In this document: positions 1 to 7,930 of the stretch, piece after piece
Layout of the letters: each line of letters opens with the position of its first letter
How positions within the stretch are numbered: position 1 is the first letter of the stretch
Source of the DNA: an uncultured Akkermansia sp.
GTDB taxonomy: Bacteria; Verrucomicrobiota; Verrucomicrobiia; Verrucomicrobiales; Akkermansiaceae
DNA: 28,865 nt
NCBI GenBank assembly: GCA_947585525.1
Contig: CANPXA010000004.1
Span: 1-28,865 of the forward strand
Direction: 5' to 3'
The notes under the pieces: model-generated
What the model was told of the DNA's origin: nothing
The model's input: only the letters and a program-made list of their open reading frames with translations
Database searches by the model: none
Translations under genes and position numbers: made by a program

Positions 1-126
1 CTCATCGGTTCGTGATTCCTGCCCGTCCTGCGAAAAATAATGGTAGAGCAAAATGCTCGTCAATACCGTCAGTATGATCAGCAAGAAATCACAGCGCTTC
101 AGCAGTTCCTTTGCTTTCTCCTTCAT
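1..126 (-). CDS. Small membrane protein, truncated by the window edge
   Basis: A minus-strand frame opens with ATG at 126 and stays open for 42 codons to the window edge, so the 3' end is missing. A purine-rich ribosome-binding site (GGAGAG) lies 4 bases before the ATG. The peptide begins MKEKAKELLKRCDF and continues into a hydrophobic stretch (about residues 14-28: LLIILTVLTSILL), then a polar segment. This fits a single-pass inner-membrane protein with a short basic cytoplasmic tail. It starts 39 bases after the hemB stop on the same strand and is probably co-transcribed with hemB. I do not recognise the family. The call rests on the RBS, the start and the membrane segment. Confidence 0.55.
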   Translation of the reverse strand, partial: MKEKAKELLKRCDFLLIILTVLTSILLYHYFSQDGQESRTDE

Positions 127-165
127 GCTCTCTCCTTCGCTCGCTACCCGTCCGATTTTTCCTGC

Positions 166-1164
166 TCAACGCTCCTCGCGCAGCCACTGTGCAACCCGCG
201 GGGCTGCATACGTGAGTATCATGTCGGCCCCGGCACGCCTTATACTCAGCAGCGCCTCAAGCGTGGCCTGCTTCTCATCAAGCCACCCGGACGCCGCTGC
301 CGCCTGAATCATGAGGTATTCGCCGCTCACGTGGTAGGCGGCTATCGGCAGATGCGTCGCTTCCCTCAACTCAGTGATTACATCTAAATAATACGTGGCC
401 GGTTTCACCATCAGGATATCGGCACCCTCTTCCTCATCCAGCAGAGCTTCCCTCACAGCCTCCCGCCTGTTTGCCGGATCCATCTGGTAGCTTTTCTTGT
501 CTCCCTTCTTGGGAGCGCTTCCCAATGCCCCGCGGAACGGTCCGTACAGACAAGAGGCATATTTGGCTGTGTAACTCAGCAACGAGACGTTTTCCATGCC
601 CGCCTCATCCAGCGCCGTGCGCAGCGCCCCGATTCTCCCGTCCATCATGTCGCTCGGCGAGAGAATGTCCGCCCCGGCCCGTGCATGACTCAACGCCTGT
701 TTCACGAGAGCTTCCACGGTCTCGTCGTTCATGACCTCAATGCTCCCATCCTCCAACTCTTTCACGATCCCATCCTGCCCGTACGTGCTGTACGGATCTA
801 AAGCCACATCGGTCATCACGACCATGCCCGGCACCGCGCGTTTAATGGCTCGTATCGCTCGCTGCACGACTCCACCATCATCCCAGGCCGCCCTGCCATC
901 CGCGCTCTTCTTATCCTCTCCCACCACTCCGAATAAATCGACACAACGCAGTCCCAGCTCCTCGTAGAGTCTCTTGCACTCCTTCGCTATGCCCTCCACG
1001 CTCCACCTCTTGTTCCCCGGGAGCGACTCAATTTCCTCCTCACCCTCTCCTTCCCACACGAACATGGGATAGATCAACTGCTCCACCCCAAGATGAGTCT
1101 CCCTCACAAGCCCTCTTATTTCTTCGCTTTTCCTGTTCCTTCTCGGTCGTTTTCTCAGTTTCAT
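166..1164 (-). CDS. hemB: Delta-aminolevulinic acid dehydratase (porphobilinogen synthase)
   Basis: This enzyme condenses two 5-aminolevulinate molecules to porphobilinogen in cytosolic tetrapyrrole (heme) synthesis. The product is 332 aa, the usual family length. The metal and substrate region DVALDPYSTYGQDG (about residues 119-132) is the Asp-rich version without the three-cysteine zinc site, so a magnesium-type enzyme is inferred. SYTAKY (Lys 201) and MVKPATYYLD (Lys 254) supply the two active-site lysines. The basic segment GPFRGALGSAPKKGDKKSYQMD is also typical. The frame is open 37 codons further upstream, but I chose ATG 1164 because AGAGGAAGAG sits just before it and family similarity starts there. 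It is divergent from dnaA and followed by a small membrane gene. Confidence 0.95.
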   Translation of the reverse strand: MKLRKRPRRNRKSEEIRGLVRETHLGVEQLIYPMFVWEGEGEEEIESLPGNKRWSVEGIAKECKRLYEELGLRCVDLFGVVGEDKKSADGRAAWDDGGVVQRAIRAIKRAVPGMVVMTDVALDPYSTYGQDGIVKELEDGSIEVMNDETVEALVKQALSHARAGADILSPSDMMDGRIGALRTALDEAGMENVSLLSYTAKYASCLYGPFRGALGSAPKKGDKKSYQMDPANRREAVREALLDEEEGADILMVKPATYYLDVITELREATHLPIAAYHVSGEYLMIQAAAASGWLDEKQATLEALLSIRRAGADMILTYAAPRVAQWLREER

Positions 1165-1601
1165 TTTCTCTTCCTCTTTCCCCTTCATCCTACCATATTT
1201 CCCCAACCCACTCCAGCCTTTTCTTTCTCCATTGATTCTTTGTGAACAACAGACTTTTTCCTCATTTTTATTCACATTGTTAATAAGTTTGTAACTACTT
1301 TACAATCTTGTTTTTATATTAATTATACAGGCATTTAAGGACAGATAAAATTGAAGAATGAATGAAAGTCAACAAAAGTTAAATTTGCCGGAACGGGACG
1401 GAAAAAAACGGGGGTGTGGAACGCTCATGGAACGGGGGCTCACAAAAGAAAATTGAGGAAGGAGAAAAAAAGTCTTTTCAGGGAGGGGAGGTCATGGCAA
1501 ATTGGGGGGGCGTCACCACTCGGGAGACCGAAAGCCTCGAGTCACCCGAAGAGAGACAAAGAAACGAGAGAAAGAACACAAAAGAAGAGACGGAGGAACG
1601 G
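1165..1601. promoter_or_regulatory. hemB-dnaA divergent control region with DnaA-box cluster
   Basis: This 437-base divergent region is AT-rich between about 1260 and 1360. It holds a perfect DnaA box TTATTCACA at 1268-1276 (plus). Two one-mismatch boxes lie on the minus strand: TTGTTCACA at 1241-1249 and TTATTAACA at 1278-1286. A possible dnaA promoter is TTTACA (1299-1304), an 18-base spacer, then TTATAC (1323-1328). From about 1410 to 1601 the plus strand is purine-rich and open in the dnaA frame, but probably is untranslated leader. Autoregulation of dnaA, or a replication origin, are both possible. Three boxes alone do not decide between them. Confidence 0.5.
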
Positions 1602-3086
1602 ATGAAAACCGAGAGCAGCGAGAATGAGACGTGGGAACGGATCGTGGCGGATATGCGCCGTTATGGAGACGTGGGGAGTTATGGACTGGAATCATACTTC
1701 AACAAACTTTCACTCAAGGAGGACACGGGGACCAAGCTCATTATCGAGTATCCGGAGGATTTACCGATCATGTGGGTGGAGGTCAATTACTCCGACTTTA
1801 TCATCAACTCCGCAACGCGCATCCTGCAGGGAGCTCGTACGCTGGAATTCCGACCGATTCAGGGGGAGCAGCCCGAGCCGATACTTACGGAGGTCGATGC
1901 TGCCACGCAAAGTGAATCCGATTCTCTATCCCGAGAAAGTTTTCTCCCGCTAGATTTGCCCGAAGCTGAGGCCGGCAGCAAACAGGTGGAGGCTCCCCTC
2001 GCCCCCAAACCTGCGCAAAAGCGCTCTCGCTCCACCGGCAAAGTTGCCTCCTTCAACACGGGGCTCAACGAAGACTACTCCTTTGATTCTTTCGTGGTTG
2101 GTGAAAACAGTGAATTCGCCTTCGCTGCCGCCAAGGCTCTCGTTGATAAACCCGGACATCTCTACAATCCCCTCTTTATCCATGGTGCCTCCGGCTTGGG
2201 TAAAACTCACCTGCTGCAGGCTATCGGCAATGCTCTCCGCAAGCACGACGAGGAAGCCCACGTCCTCTACGTCACCAGTGAAGACTTCACGAACAGCTAT
2301 ATCGACGCCCTCTCCCGAAAAGGCGATGCTCTTTCCAATTTCCGGAAAAAGTACCGTAAGGCGGATGTCCTGCTCATCGACGATATTCAGTTTATGGCTC
2401 AGAAAGGCAAGACGCAGGATGAGTTCTTCCACACCTTTAACGCTCTCTTCTCCAGCGGTAAGCAAATCGTCCTGACGGCAGATTGCCCCGCAGCCGACGT
2501 CATTGGCATGGACGATCGCCTCACCTCGCGCTTTGAGCAAGGTCTCTCCGTCACTCTCCTCCCTCCCGCATACGAAACTCGCATGGCCATCCTGCGTGCC
2601 AAGAGTCGTGCTTGGCGTGCTGATCTCGTGGGTGATGAGGTGCTCGATTTCCTCGCAAAAAACATTTCTCGCTCCGTCCGCCGACTTGAGGGAGCCCTCA
2701 CTCGTCTTGCCACCTTTGCCTCCTTTTCCCACCATTCTCCCTCTGTCTCGGAAGCCCGCGCCCAGCTGCGTGACTTCCTGCGCGAGGAGACAGGTGGTCG
2801 TCTCTCCATCCGCGATATCCAACAACGCGTTGCGGACGAATTCAACCTCCGTGTGGCCGATCTCAACGGACGTCGCCGCACCGCCGGCATCGCTCACCCG
2901 CGACAGGTCGCCATGTTCCTTGCTCGCCACCACACCGCTTGCTCCCTGCAAGACATCGGTTTGGCCTTTGGTGGAAGGGATCATGGCACGGTGTTGCACG
3001 CTATGCGCACCATCGAGAGAAAATTGCAGGATGATTCGGATCTGCGAGCTTCTCTCGGCCGCATCACGTCCTCTCTGGGGATTTAA
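1602..3086 (+). CDS. dnaA: Chromosomal replication initiator protein DnaA
   Basis: DnaA binds DnaA boxes and opens the origin using ATP. The product is 494 aa from ATG 1602, chosen because GGAGG lies 5 bases upstream and domain I (WERIVADMRR) begins just after. An in-frame ATG at 1494 has its GGAGG only 2 bases away. Domain I covers about residues 1-90, followed by a variable linker rich in Pro, Ser and Glu. The AAA+ core has Walker A GASGLGKT (about 195-202), Walker B LLIDD (about 257-261) and the box VII segment DDRLTSRFEQGL. Domain IV carries the signature GGRDHGTVLHA, in which Gly replaces the usual Ser/Thr after DH. The 5' part of the gene is purine-rich and the rest C-rich. Confidence 0.96.
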   Translation: MKTESSENETWERIVADMRRYGDVGSYGLESYFNKLSLKEDTGTKLIIEYPEDLPIMWVEVNYSDFIINSATRILQGARTLEFRPIQGEQPEPILTEVDAATQSESDSLSRESFLPLDLPEAEAGSKQVEAPLAPKPAQKRSRSTGKVASFNTGLNEDYSFDSFVVGENSEFAFAAAKALVDKPGHLYNPLFIHGASGLGKTHLLQAIGNALRKHDEEAHVLYVTSEDFTNSYIDALSRKGDALSNFRKKYRKADVLLIDDIQFMAQKGKTQDEFFHTFNALFSSGKQIVLTADCPAADVIGMDDRLTSRFEQGLSVTLLPPAYETRMAILRAKSRAWRADLVGDEVLDFLAKNISRSVRRLEGALTRLATFASFSHHSPSVSEARAQLRDFLREETGGRLSIRDIQQRVADEFNLRVADLNGRRRTAGIAHPRQVAMFLARHHTACSLQDIGLAFGGRDHGTVLHAMRTIERKLQDDSDLRASLGRITSSLGI

Positions 3087-3129
3087 TCCCCCCCCGCTCC
3101 GTTTGTCCTTTCATACCCCTCCTTCTATC

Positions 3130-4527
3130 ATGGAGCAGCAACATGCTAAAAAAAATATCGCCGCGCTCTCTTCCGTCCTCTGGAGTGCCGTCCTCTCCCT
3201 GCTGAAACTCGTTGTAGGCATCGCCACCGGTTCGCTCGGTATCCTCTCAGAAGCTCTCCATAGCACCCTCGACCTCATGGCTGCCCTCGGCACGCTCTTC
3301 GCCGTACGCCTCGCAGCCAAACCCGCCGATGAGGATCACCCCTACGGTCACGGCAAGGTGGAGAATCTCACGGCTCTCGCTGAAACCCTCCTCCTGCTCG
3401 GCACCGCCATCTGGGTCATCCGTGAGGCAGTTTCCCGTCTGTTGAGCGACGACCCTGCCGCCCTGCAAGTAGATATCTCCCTGTGGGCCTTCCTCGTCAT
3501 CATTGTGTCCCTCGTGGTGGACATCAATCGCTCCGCCATGCTCCGCCGCATCGCCCGCGAAACAAACAGCGCCGCTCTCGAAGCGGATGCAGCACACTTC
3601 TCCAGTGACATCTGGAGTAGCGCAGCCGTACTCGTTGGCATTACCGGCGCCGCCCTCTCCTCCCAAGTCACGCCCAATTCCCCGCTGCACTGGCTGCTCA
3701 TCCGAGCCGATGTATTCTCCTCACTCATCGTTGCCTGCATCATCCTTCACATCTGCAAGGTGCTCGGTTCCGCCGCCATCAATAATCTCATGGACAAGAC
3801 CGACAGCGCTCTCTACTCTCGGCTCAGCTCCCTCATGCAACAAAATATGCCCGCCTACCCTCTGCGAGGTCTCCGCGTCCGCGCCGTAGGCAACACTTCC
3901 TATATCGAGATGGTCGTCGGTATGCCGCGTGAATTGCACATCGACTCCGCCCATGAAATCGCCGACGCCATCGAACACCTCATCGAAAACTCCCTTCCCG
4001 GAGCCGAAACTCTCGTCCATATCCAGCCGGAAGATCTCTCCCCCGACTCACCGGACCTCCTCATCCGACAGATCGCCCTCGCTCACCGCCTCGCTGTGCA
4101 CAGTCTGCGCTTGTTGGAGGCCGACCAGGGACTCCTCGTTTTCACCGACATGGAGCTTCCATCCGGCGCCAAATTAGGCGCGTGGAGTGTCCCCATCCAG
4201 GCCTTCCGTTCGGAGGTAAAACGCCACCTCAACGCCGCCGATGTCTTCGTCCATATCGAGCCCGCCATGCGAACCTTGCCGGAGTTCTCCTCCCCCATCC
4301 CGGAAAACTGGGAGAGCTCCGTTCGTCGTGCCATGAACGACCTGCACGCCCCGTCCCCAACCTCCATCCGCCTCTTTTCCAAAGGCAGTCGCCGCGTCTG
4401 CTTCGTCTCCATCCCGGCAGATCCTGCTATTTCCGTCGAATCCTCCCACGAGCAGCTCACTCTCCTCAGCGAAAAACTCTCAGCCGCCCTGCCCTCGCTC
4501 GCTCGCATGGTCGTGGTTTACGACTGA
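3130..4527 (+). CDS. CDF-family cation (probably zinc) efflux transporter with extended C-terminus
   Basis: This is a 465-aa inner-membrane proton/metal antiporter of the cation diffusion facilitator family. About six membrane segments span residues 10-215. Metal-site motifs are H44xxxD48 in segment 2 and H156xxxD160 in segment 5, a His/Asp set usually linked to zinc preference. DEDHPYGHGKVENL (about 67-80) is the family hallmark. The cytoplasmic part is unusually long, about 250 residues against roughly 90 in a standard YiiP-type protein. It appears to hold two or three alpha/beta repeats, each with a VHIxP-like strand (LVHIQPED, FVHIEPAM). The start is 43 bases after dnaA, with no Shine-Dalgarno site but a pyrimidine-rich leader, so co-transcription with dnaA is possible. 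The exact substrate is inferred. Confidence 0.88.
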   Translation: MEQQHAKKNIAALSSVLWSAVLSLLKLVVGIATGSLGILSEALHSTLDLMAALGTLFAVRLAAKPADEDHPYGHGKVENLTALAETLLLLGTAIWVIREAVSRLLSDDPAALQVDISLWAFLVIIVSLVVDINRSAMLRRIARETNSAALEADAAHFSSDIWSSAAVLVGITGAALSSQVTPNSPLHWLLIRADVFSSLIVACIILHICKVLGSAAINNLMDKTDSALYSRLSSLMQQNMPAYPLRGLRVRAVGNTSYIEMVVGMPRELHIDSAHEIADAIEHLIENSLPGAETLVHIQPEDLSPDSPDLLIRQIALAHRLAVHSLRLLEADQGLLVFTDMELPSGAKLGAWSVPIQAFRSEVKRHLNAADVFVHIEPAMRTLPEFSSPIPENWESSVRRAMNDLHAPSPTSIRLFSKGSRRVCFVSIPADPAISVESSHEQLTLLSEKLSAALPSLARMVVVYD

Positions 4528-4544
4528 CCCGTCGCGGAGTTTAT

Positions 4545-4558
4545 GGGGAGCTTTCCCC
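4545..4558 (+). terminator. Short GGGGA/TCCCC hairpin after the CDF gene
   Basis: A 5-bp stem with a GCTT loop lies 18 bases past the CDF stop codon. No T-run follows, so it is only a weak terminator candidate. Confidence 0.25.
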
Positions 4559-4656
4559 GCATGGTAAACGCATCTGAGAGAAGTGAAGCAACGGAGAGAA
4601 TGCTCTTATCGATTGATATCATTGTTGATACCTATCAAAAATCATGACAACGAGCG

Positions 4657-4670
4657 GTCATCATGATGAC
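4657..4670. promoter_or_regulatory. 14-bp perfect palindrome, operator-like
   Basis: GTCATCATGATGAC is its own reverse complement. It lies in the gap between the convergent CDF and 3D-domain genes, beside AT-rich sequence. No gene start is close, so an operator role is unsupported. Confidence 0.2.
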
Positions 4671-4736
4671 GGATCTTAAGAAGAATCTGCATTCGTTAAC
4701 AATCCAAAAAATCTGTGCAACGCACACATTATTAAT

Positions 4737-4796
4737 AACTCGTAACTCGTAACTCGTAACTCGTAACTCGTAACTCGTAATTCGTAATTCGTAAAT
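4737..4796. repeat. Tandem heptamer array (8 units)
   Basis: Six AACTCGT units are followed by two AATTCGT units and end in AAATAGGC. This array belongs to the intergenic repeat family found across the window. It lies in the 558-base gap between the CDF gene and the 3D-domain gene. A small hairpin (TGTGC-AAC-GCACA, 4714-4726) sits just before it. Short frames through the array encode a 7-residue periodic peptide and are not genes. Confidence 0.9.
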
Positions 4797-4850
4797 AGGC
4801 CCCACCGCCTCCCGCCGCTTTCTAGCCAACAACTCGCATCGTTCCAAAAA

Positions 4851-5045
4851 TTTCCCTCCGCTATCGCTTTGACGCTTCGGTACCTCACTACCTCAGCGCC
4901 CTGCGGGCAAAAGCTGCGCTTTTGTCCAATCGCCCTGCCCGCCCGCTTCGCGTGCGCCCTCTACGTGGCCGTCGGGCGCTTTGCATCCCCCGCGCGCAAG
5001 CGCGCATTATTTCCAAATCGTAATTCGTAAATCGTAAATCGTAAA
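4851..5045. repeat. Composite repeat: GC-rich hairpin modules plus heptamers (copy 1)
   Basis: This segment matches 14981-15176. At least 70 bases are identical (4891-4962 against 15021-15092), including the inverted repeat CAAAAGC-N3-GCTTTTG. After a few differences it continues with GTCGGGCGCTTTGCA and a GCGCGC-type hairpin. It ends in four heptamers of AAATCGT/AATTCGT type (5015-5042). A separate module (CTCCCGCCGCTTTCTAGC, about 4808-4825) is shared with 21249-21266. No gene is visible in this gap. Confidence 0.85.
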
Positions 5046-5085
5046 TGGAAAACGCATTTCCAATGCGTTTTCCCCGCCCCCGTCA

Positions 5086-5745
5086 TCAATGTTTCCTGTG
5101 CTTGTCCTGCTCGCGCAGGGAGGCCTGCATCTTAGCACAGTGACGGTAACCGGTGCGCCCGGCCAACATTTTCATGCTCAAATTGGAGGACCCCCACTGG
5201 ATGATTTGAATCTCCACCACACGCAGAGCCCATTCTTTCATGAGCTGCTTGTTCGGTTGATAGATATCAATCGTCCCGGTGCCAACCAGAGCCGCCCCGT
5301 AATCGTCAATCACATAGATGTAAGGCTGTCCCTTGATGCGGAAACGCGTGCCAAGAGGATAAACTGACCAATCGGCTGCTGCGCTGCGTACCTGGTTGGT
5401 GTACTTGAGCGAGGTTCCTATGGCATTGCGTGCACCGTAGCCACGATGATCCATCTCGGAATGGGTGTACGCCGTGGTTCGTACGACGCGATTCAGCTGC
5501 GAAGGATGGTAGAAAGGCATTCCGTGCTTGTCCCGTCCCAAATTCGGCAACTTCGGATTCGGGCGCGCCGAGGGCGACGGAGCCGCAGGCATGACGAAAC
5601 CACGACTCACCAAAGTCTGTCCGGACTTTGCCGTCTTTTCTCCCGCTCCGTAGGCTCCTCCGACCATCAACAGACAGAGCACTACTCCCATCCATTTGTG
5701 AGCGTGGTTCACGATATGTTTTTGAGAATTCAGCGTCGGGTTCAT
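5086..5745 (-). CDS. Secreted 3D-domain protein (MltA/YuiC-like double-psi barrel)
   Basis: The 219-aa product has a signal peptide (about residues 1-34, core MGVVLCLLMVGGAYG). It should be exported to the periplasm or cell surface. Residues 90-170 form a 3D (Asp-Asp-Asp) domain: RTTAYTHSEMDHRG, then SAAADWSVYPLGTRFRI, YVIDDYGAALVGTGTIDIY. The domain occurs in MltA-like lytic transglycosylases and in Rpf/YuiC-type muralytic proteins, so a peptidoglycan role is inferred. The rest of MltA is absent. The C-terminus is basic. ATG 5745 has only a weak GAG upstream. An internal Met at residue 19 lacks a ribosome-binding site and would shorten the signal peptide. A good promoter lies about 100 bases upstream. 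Confidence 0.8.
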   Translation of the reverse strand: MNPTLNSQKHIVNHAHKWMGVVLCLLMVGGAYGAGEKTAKSGQTLVSRGFVMPAAPSPSARPNPKLPNLGRDKHGMPFYHPSQLNRVVRTTAYTHSEMDHRGYGARNAIGTSLKYTNQVRSAAADWSVYPLGTRFRIKGQPYIYVIDDYGAALVGTGTIDIYQPNKQLMKEWALRVVEIQIIQWGSSNLSMKMLAGRTGYRHCAKMQASLREQDKHRKH

Positions 5746-5846
5746 CGACTCTCAACCCCGACGACAGTGCCCACTTTACCACTTTCCCCCGCCCCTTGTC
5801 AAGCCTCAATTGGCTCCGCTCTAGGGAAATATCGGCACAACGTCAT

Positions 5847-5875
5847 ATTTTACATTGAAACACAATATGTTACAA
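5847..5875 (-). promoter_or_regulatory. Sigma70-type promoter for the 3D-domain gene
   Basis: On the minus strand TTGTAA (5870-5875), a 17-base spacer and TAAAAT (5847-5852) match a housekeeping promoter. The predicted leader is about 95 bases. Confidence 0.5.
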
Positions 5876-5942
5876 ATCTGATTTTTCTGCGTCTCTCATG
5901 GGACACTCTCATTCACATCGTTCATCGTCCATGATTCCGTCC

Positions 5943-6056
5943 ATCGTAATTCGTAAATAGGCGAACACCGCTCGCCCACGCTCCCGCATCGCATATCCCC
6001 GCGTGCAGCGCGCGAACTTTCCACATCGTAATTCGTAATTCGTAATTCGTAAATAG
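5943..6056. repeat. Two intergenic heptamer repeats with a hairpin module
   Basis: A short array (ATCGTAATTCGTAAATAGG, 5943-5961) is followed by a GC-rich module (CGTGCAGCGCGCGAACTTTCC). Then come four heptamers (ACATCGT plus three AATTCGT, 6023-6050) ending in AAATAG. They fill most of the 326-base gap between the 3D-domain gene and oppC. The array ends 16 bases from the oppC stop. Confidence 0.85.
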
Positions 6057-6071
6057 TCGGTGTTCCGTCGC

Positions 6072-7016
6072 CTAATCCCTCGCATCCTTGGGATCGAGTG
6101 CGTCCCTCAATCCATCACCCAGGAAGTTGAGCGCGAGGAGGGTCAGACAGAAGAAGAGAGAGGGATAGATGAGCAACTCCGGCGCCACCTCCATCCGATC
6201 AGCCCCTTCCTTGATGAGTGTACCCCAAGAGGAATTCGGAGCCTTCACTCCCAACCCGATGAAGGAGAGTGTCGATTCTGTGAGCATGATACCCGGCACA
6301 GCGAGGGTCGTATAAATGATGACGGTGCCGAGGAGATTCGGAGCAATATGGCGGAAGAGGATGGAGAGGTGTCCGAGACCGAGGGAGCGTGCAGCTTGCA
6401 CGTATTCCTGCTCGCGGATCACGAGAGTCTGCGTTCGCACGATGCGGGCGAGTGTGAGCCAACCGAGTGCGCCGATGGCCAGAAAGAGAGGCATGAGACC
6501 GAGGATGGGAGCCACAGCTTCGCGAGTCCACCCTGTGGCATTCACCACCCGATCCGTCAGCTCACGGCACGGTTCCTCGATGCTCAGCGAAAAGACGATG
6601 ACCAACACGATGAACGGAAGTGCAAACAGAACGTCAACGAGCCGCATCATCACAGCATCCGTTCGTCCCCCCACGTAGCCGGAAATCAAACCGTACACCA
6701 ACCCCAGCACAAAAGCCACGCTCGTGGCCGCTACCCCGACGAGCAACGAGATGCGTCCGCCATAGAGCACGCGAGCCAGCATATCGCGTCCGAGGTGATC
6801 GGTGCCCAGTAAGTGATCGGCGCTTGAGCCGGCAGCGATGTGGTCGAGGTCGGTGAGGTTCGGATTCGGGATGAAGGAGAAAAGTGGCAACAGGAAACAA
6901 GCCGCCGCCATGAGCAGCAGGAACACGAGGGCGAGCATGGCGGCACGGTTGCGCAACAGGCGCTGCATAGCGTCCTGCCAGAGTGATTTCCCCGCAATGT
7001 AGTTCACCTTACTCAT
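6072..7016 (-). CDS. oppC: Peptide/nickel-type ABC transporter permease, DppC/OppC family
   Basis: This is the second inner-membrane permease of an oligopeptide or dipeptide importer, 314 aa. An N-terminal membrane segment (MLALVFLLLMAAACFLLPLF) is followed by the family motif LLGTDHLGRDMLARVLYGGR. The EAA loop for ATPase docking is QEYVQAARSLGLGHLSILFRHIAPN. The C-terminal part has LSFIGLGVKAPNSSWGTLI and NFLGDGLRDALDP. I chose ATG 7016 because it overlaps the oppB stop (ATGA), implying translational coupling. An ATG at 7040 in the same frame lacks an RBS. It is last in the SNF2-oppA-oppB-oppC run. Substrate is unknown; Dpp and Opp cannot be told apart here. Confidence 0.88.
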   Translation of the reverse strand: MSKVNYIAGKSLWQDAMQRLLRNRAAMLALVFLLLMAAACFLLPLFSFIPNPNLTDLDHIAAGSSADHLLGTDHLGRDMLARVLYGGRISLLVGVAATSVAFVLGLVYGLISGYVGGRTDAVMMRLVDVLFALPFIVLVIVFSLSIEEPCRELTDRVVNATGWTREAVAPILGLMPLFLAIGALGWLTLARIVRTQTLVIREQEYVQAARSLGLGHLSILFRHIAPNLLGTVIIYTTLAVPGIMLTESTLSFIGLGVKAPNSSWGTLIKEGADRMEVAPELLIYPSLFFCLTLLALNFLGDGLRDALDPKDARD

Positions 7017-7930
7017 GCACGTAATCGTGGGTTCATCCATGCCAGCACCACATCCACAATCAAATTAGCCGCCACGATGAGTACTCCGTAGCACAACACC
7101 AATCCCTGAATGAGAAAATAGTCGCGATCCGTTGTCGCATTCACAAAGTGTAACCCCATGCCCGGCACCTGGAAACACGTCTCTACCACAAAAGACCCCG
7201 TGATGAGCGCCGCAAATGCAGGCCCCAGGTAGGAGACTGCCGGCAGCAGCCCGCTGCGTAAGGCATGCAGCCACAAGATGCGTCCCGTACCGGCTCCCTT
7301 GGCACGAGCGGTGCGAATGAAGTCCGAGGAAAGGCTCTCCACCATGCCACCGCGTGTAAGACGGGCAACGTAGGCTGCATTCACGGCGCCGAGAGCTAAG
7401 GCGGGGAGCACGATGCACAGCGGGTTGTCCCATCCGGCCACGCTGAGTCCGGGTACGTGCGCTCCCAAGGTGATGCCCAGCACGGGCGCGATGACGAAAG
7501 ACGGAATGCAGATACCTGCTACGGCGAGGAGCATGAAGAGCGTGTCCGGCCAGCGGTTGCGGTAATGGGCTGCCAGCATCCCGGCGGGAATGCCCAACAC
7601 CACCGCCAACAACATGGCGGCACTGCCCAAAGCTAACGACACGGGAAATGCGCTGCCGATGATCTCCGAGACCTGCACTCCCTCCCTCACCAGCGAAGGA
7701 CCGAAGTCTCCTTCCAGGAGAAGGGCCTTCCAGTACCGTGCGTACTGCACGAGCGAACTCGCATCCAATCCGTAGAGCGAGTTGAGCTGTGCGAGCACCT
7801 CATCCGGCAGCTTACGGTCACCCATAAACGGATTGCCGGGCAGGATTCGTACGAGAAAGAAAGTGACGGTCTCCAGCACGAAAAGTACGACCACCCCCTG
7901 CATCACACGCTTGGCAAGAAACTTCATCAT
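7013..7930 (-). CDS. oppB: Peptide ABC transporter permease, DppB/OppB family
   Basis: The 305-aa inner-membrane permease has the family N-terminus (FLAKRVMQGVVVLFVLETVTFFLVRILPGNPF), with a first membrane segment at about residues 10-30. The EAA loop is DFIRTARAKGAGTGRILWLHALRSGLLP. The C-terminal motif VVETCFQVPGMGLHFVNA is also typical. Its ATG at 7930 overlaps the oppA stop codon, and its stop overlaps the oppC start, so all three should be translated together. The genes for the partner ATPases (OppD/OppF type) are not in this window. Confidence 0.9.
   Translation of the reverse strand: MMKFLAKRVMQGVVVLFVLETVTFFLVRILPGNPFMGDRKLPDEVLAQLNSLYGLDASSLVQYARYWKALLLEGDFGPSLVREGVQVSEIIGSAFPVSLALGSAAMLLAVVLGIPAGMLAAHYRNRWPDTLFMLLAVAGICIPSFVIAPVLGITLGAHVPGLSVAGWDNPLCIVLPALALGAVNAAYVARLTRGGMVESLSSDFIRTARAKGAGTGRILWLHALRSGLLPAVSYLGPAFAALITGSFVVETCFQVPGMGLHFVNATTDRDYFLIQGLVLCYGVLIVAANLIVDVVLAWMNPRLRA

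Noticed and set aside
1165..1601. Firm call of the chromosomal origin
   Set aside because: Only three DnaA-box-like sites are present and no strand-bias switch is evident, so a regulatory region is the safer call.
2984..2998. TGGCACG-N3-TTGCA, resembling a sigma54 promoter
   Set aside because: The GG to GC spacing is 9 rather than 10, and it lies within the conserved DnaA signature codons.
1950..2999. 349-aa open frame antisense to dnaA
   Set aside because: dnaA is certain in this region, and the antisense frame has no recognisable domain. Codon bias leaves the opposite strand open.
4635..4888. Short minus-strand reading frames with periodic YELRVTS-type peptides
   Set aside because: They are translations of the heptamer array (21 nt = 7 residues) and lack an RBS and conservation. 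Similar frames at 13.7, 24.5 and 25.2 kb are rejected for the same reason.
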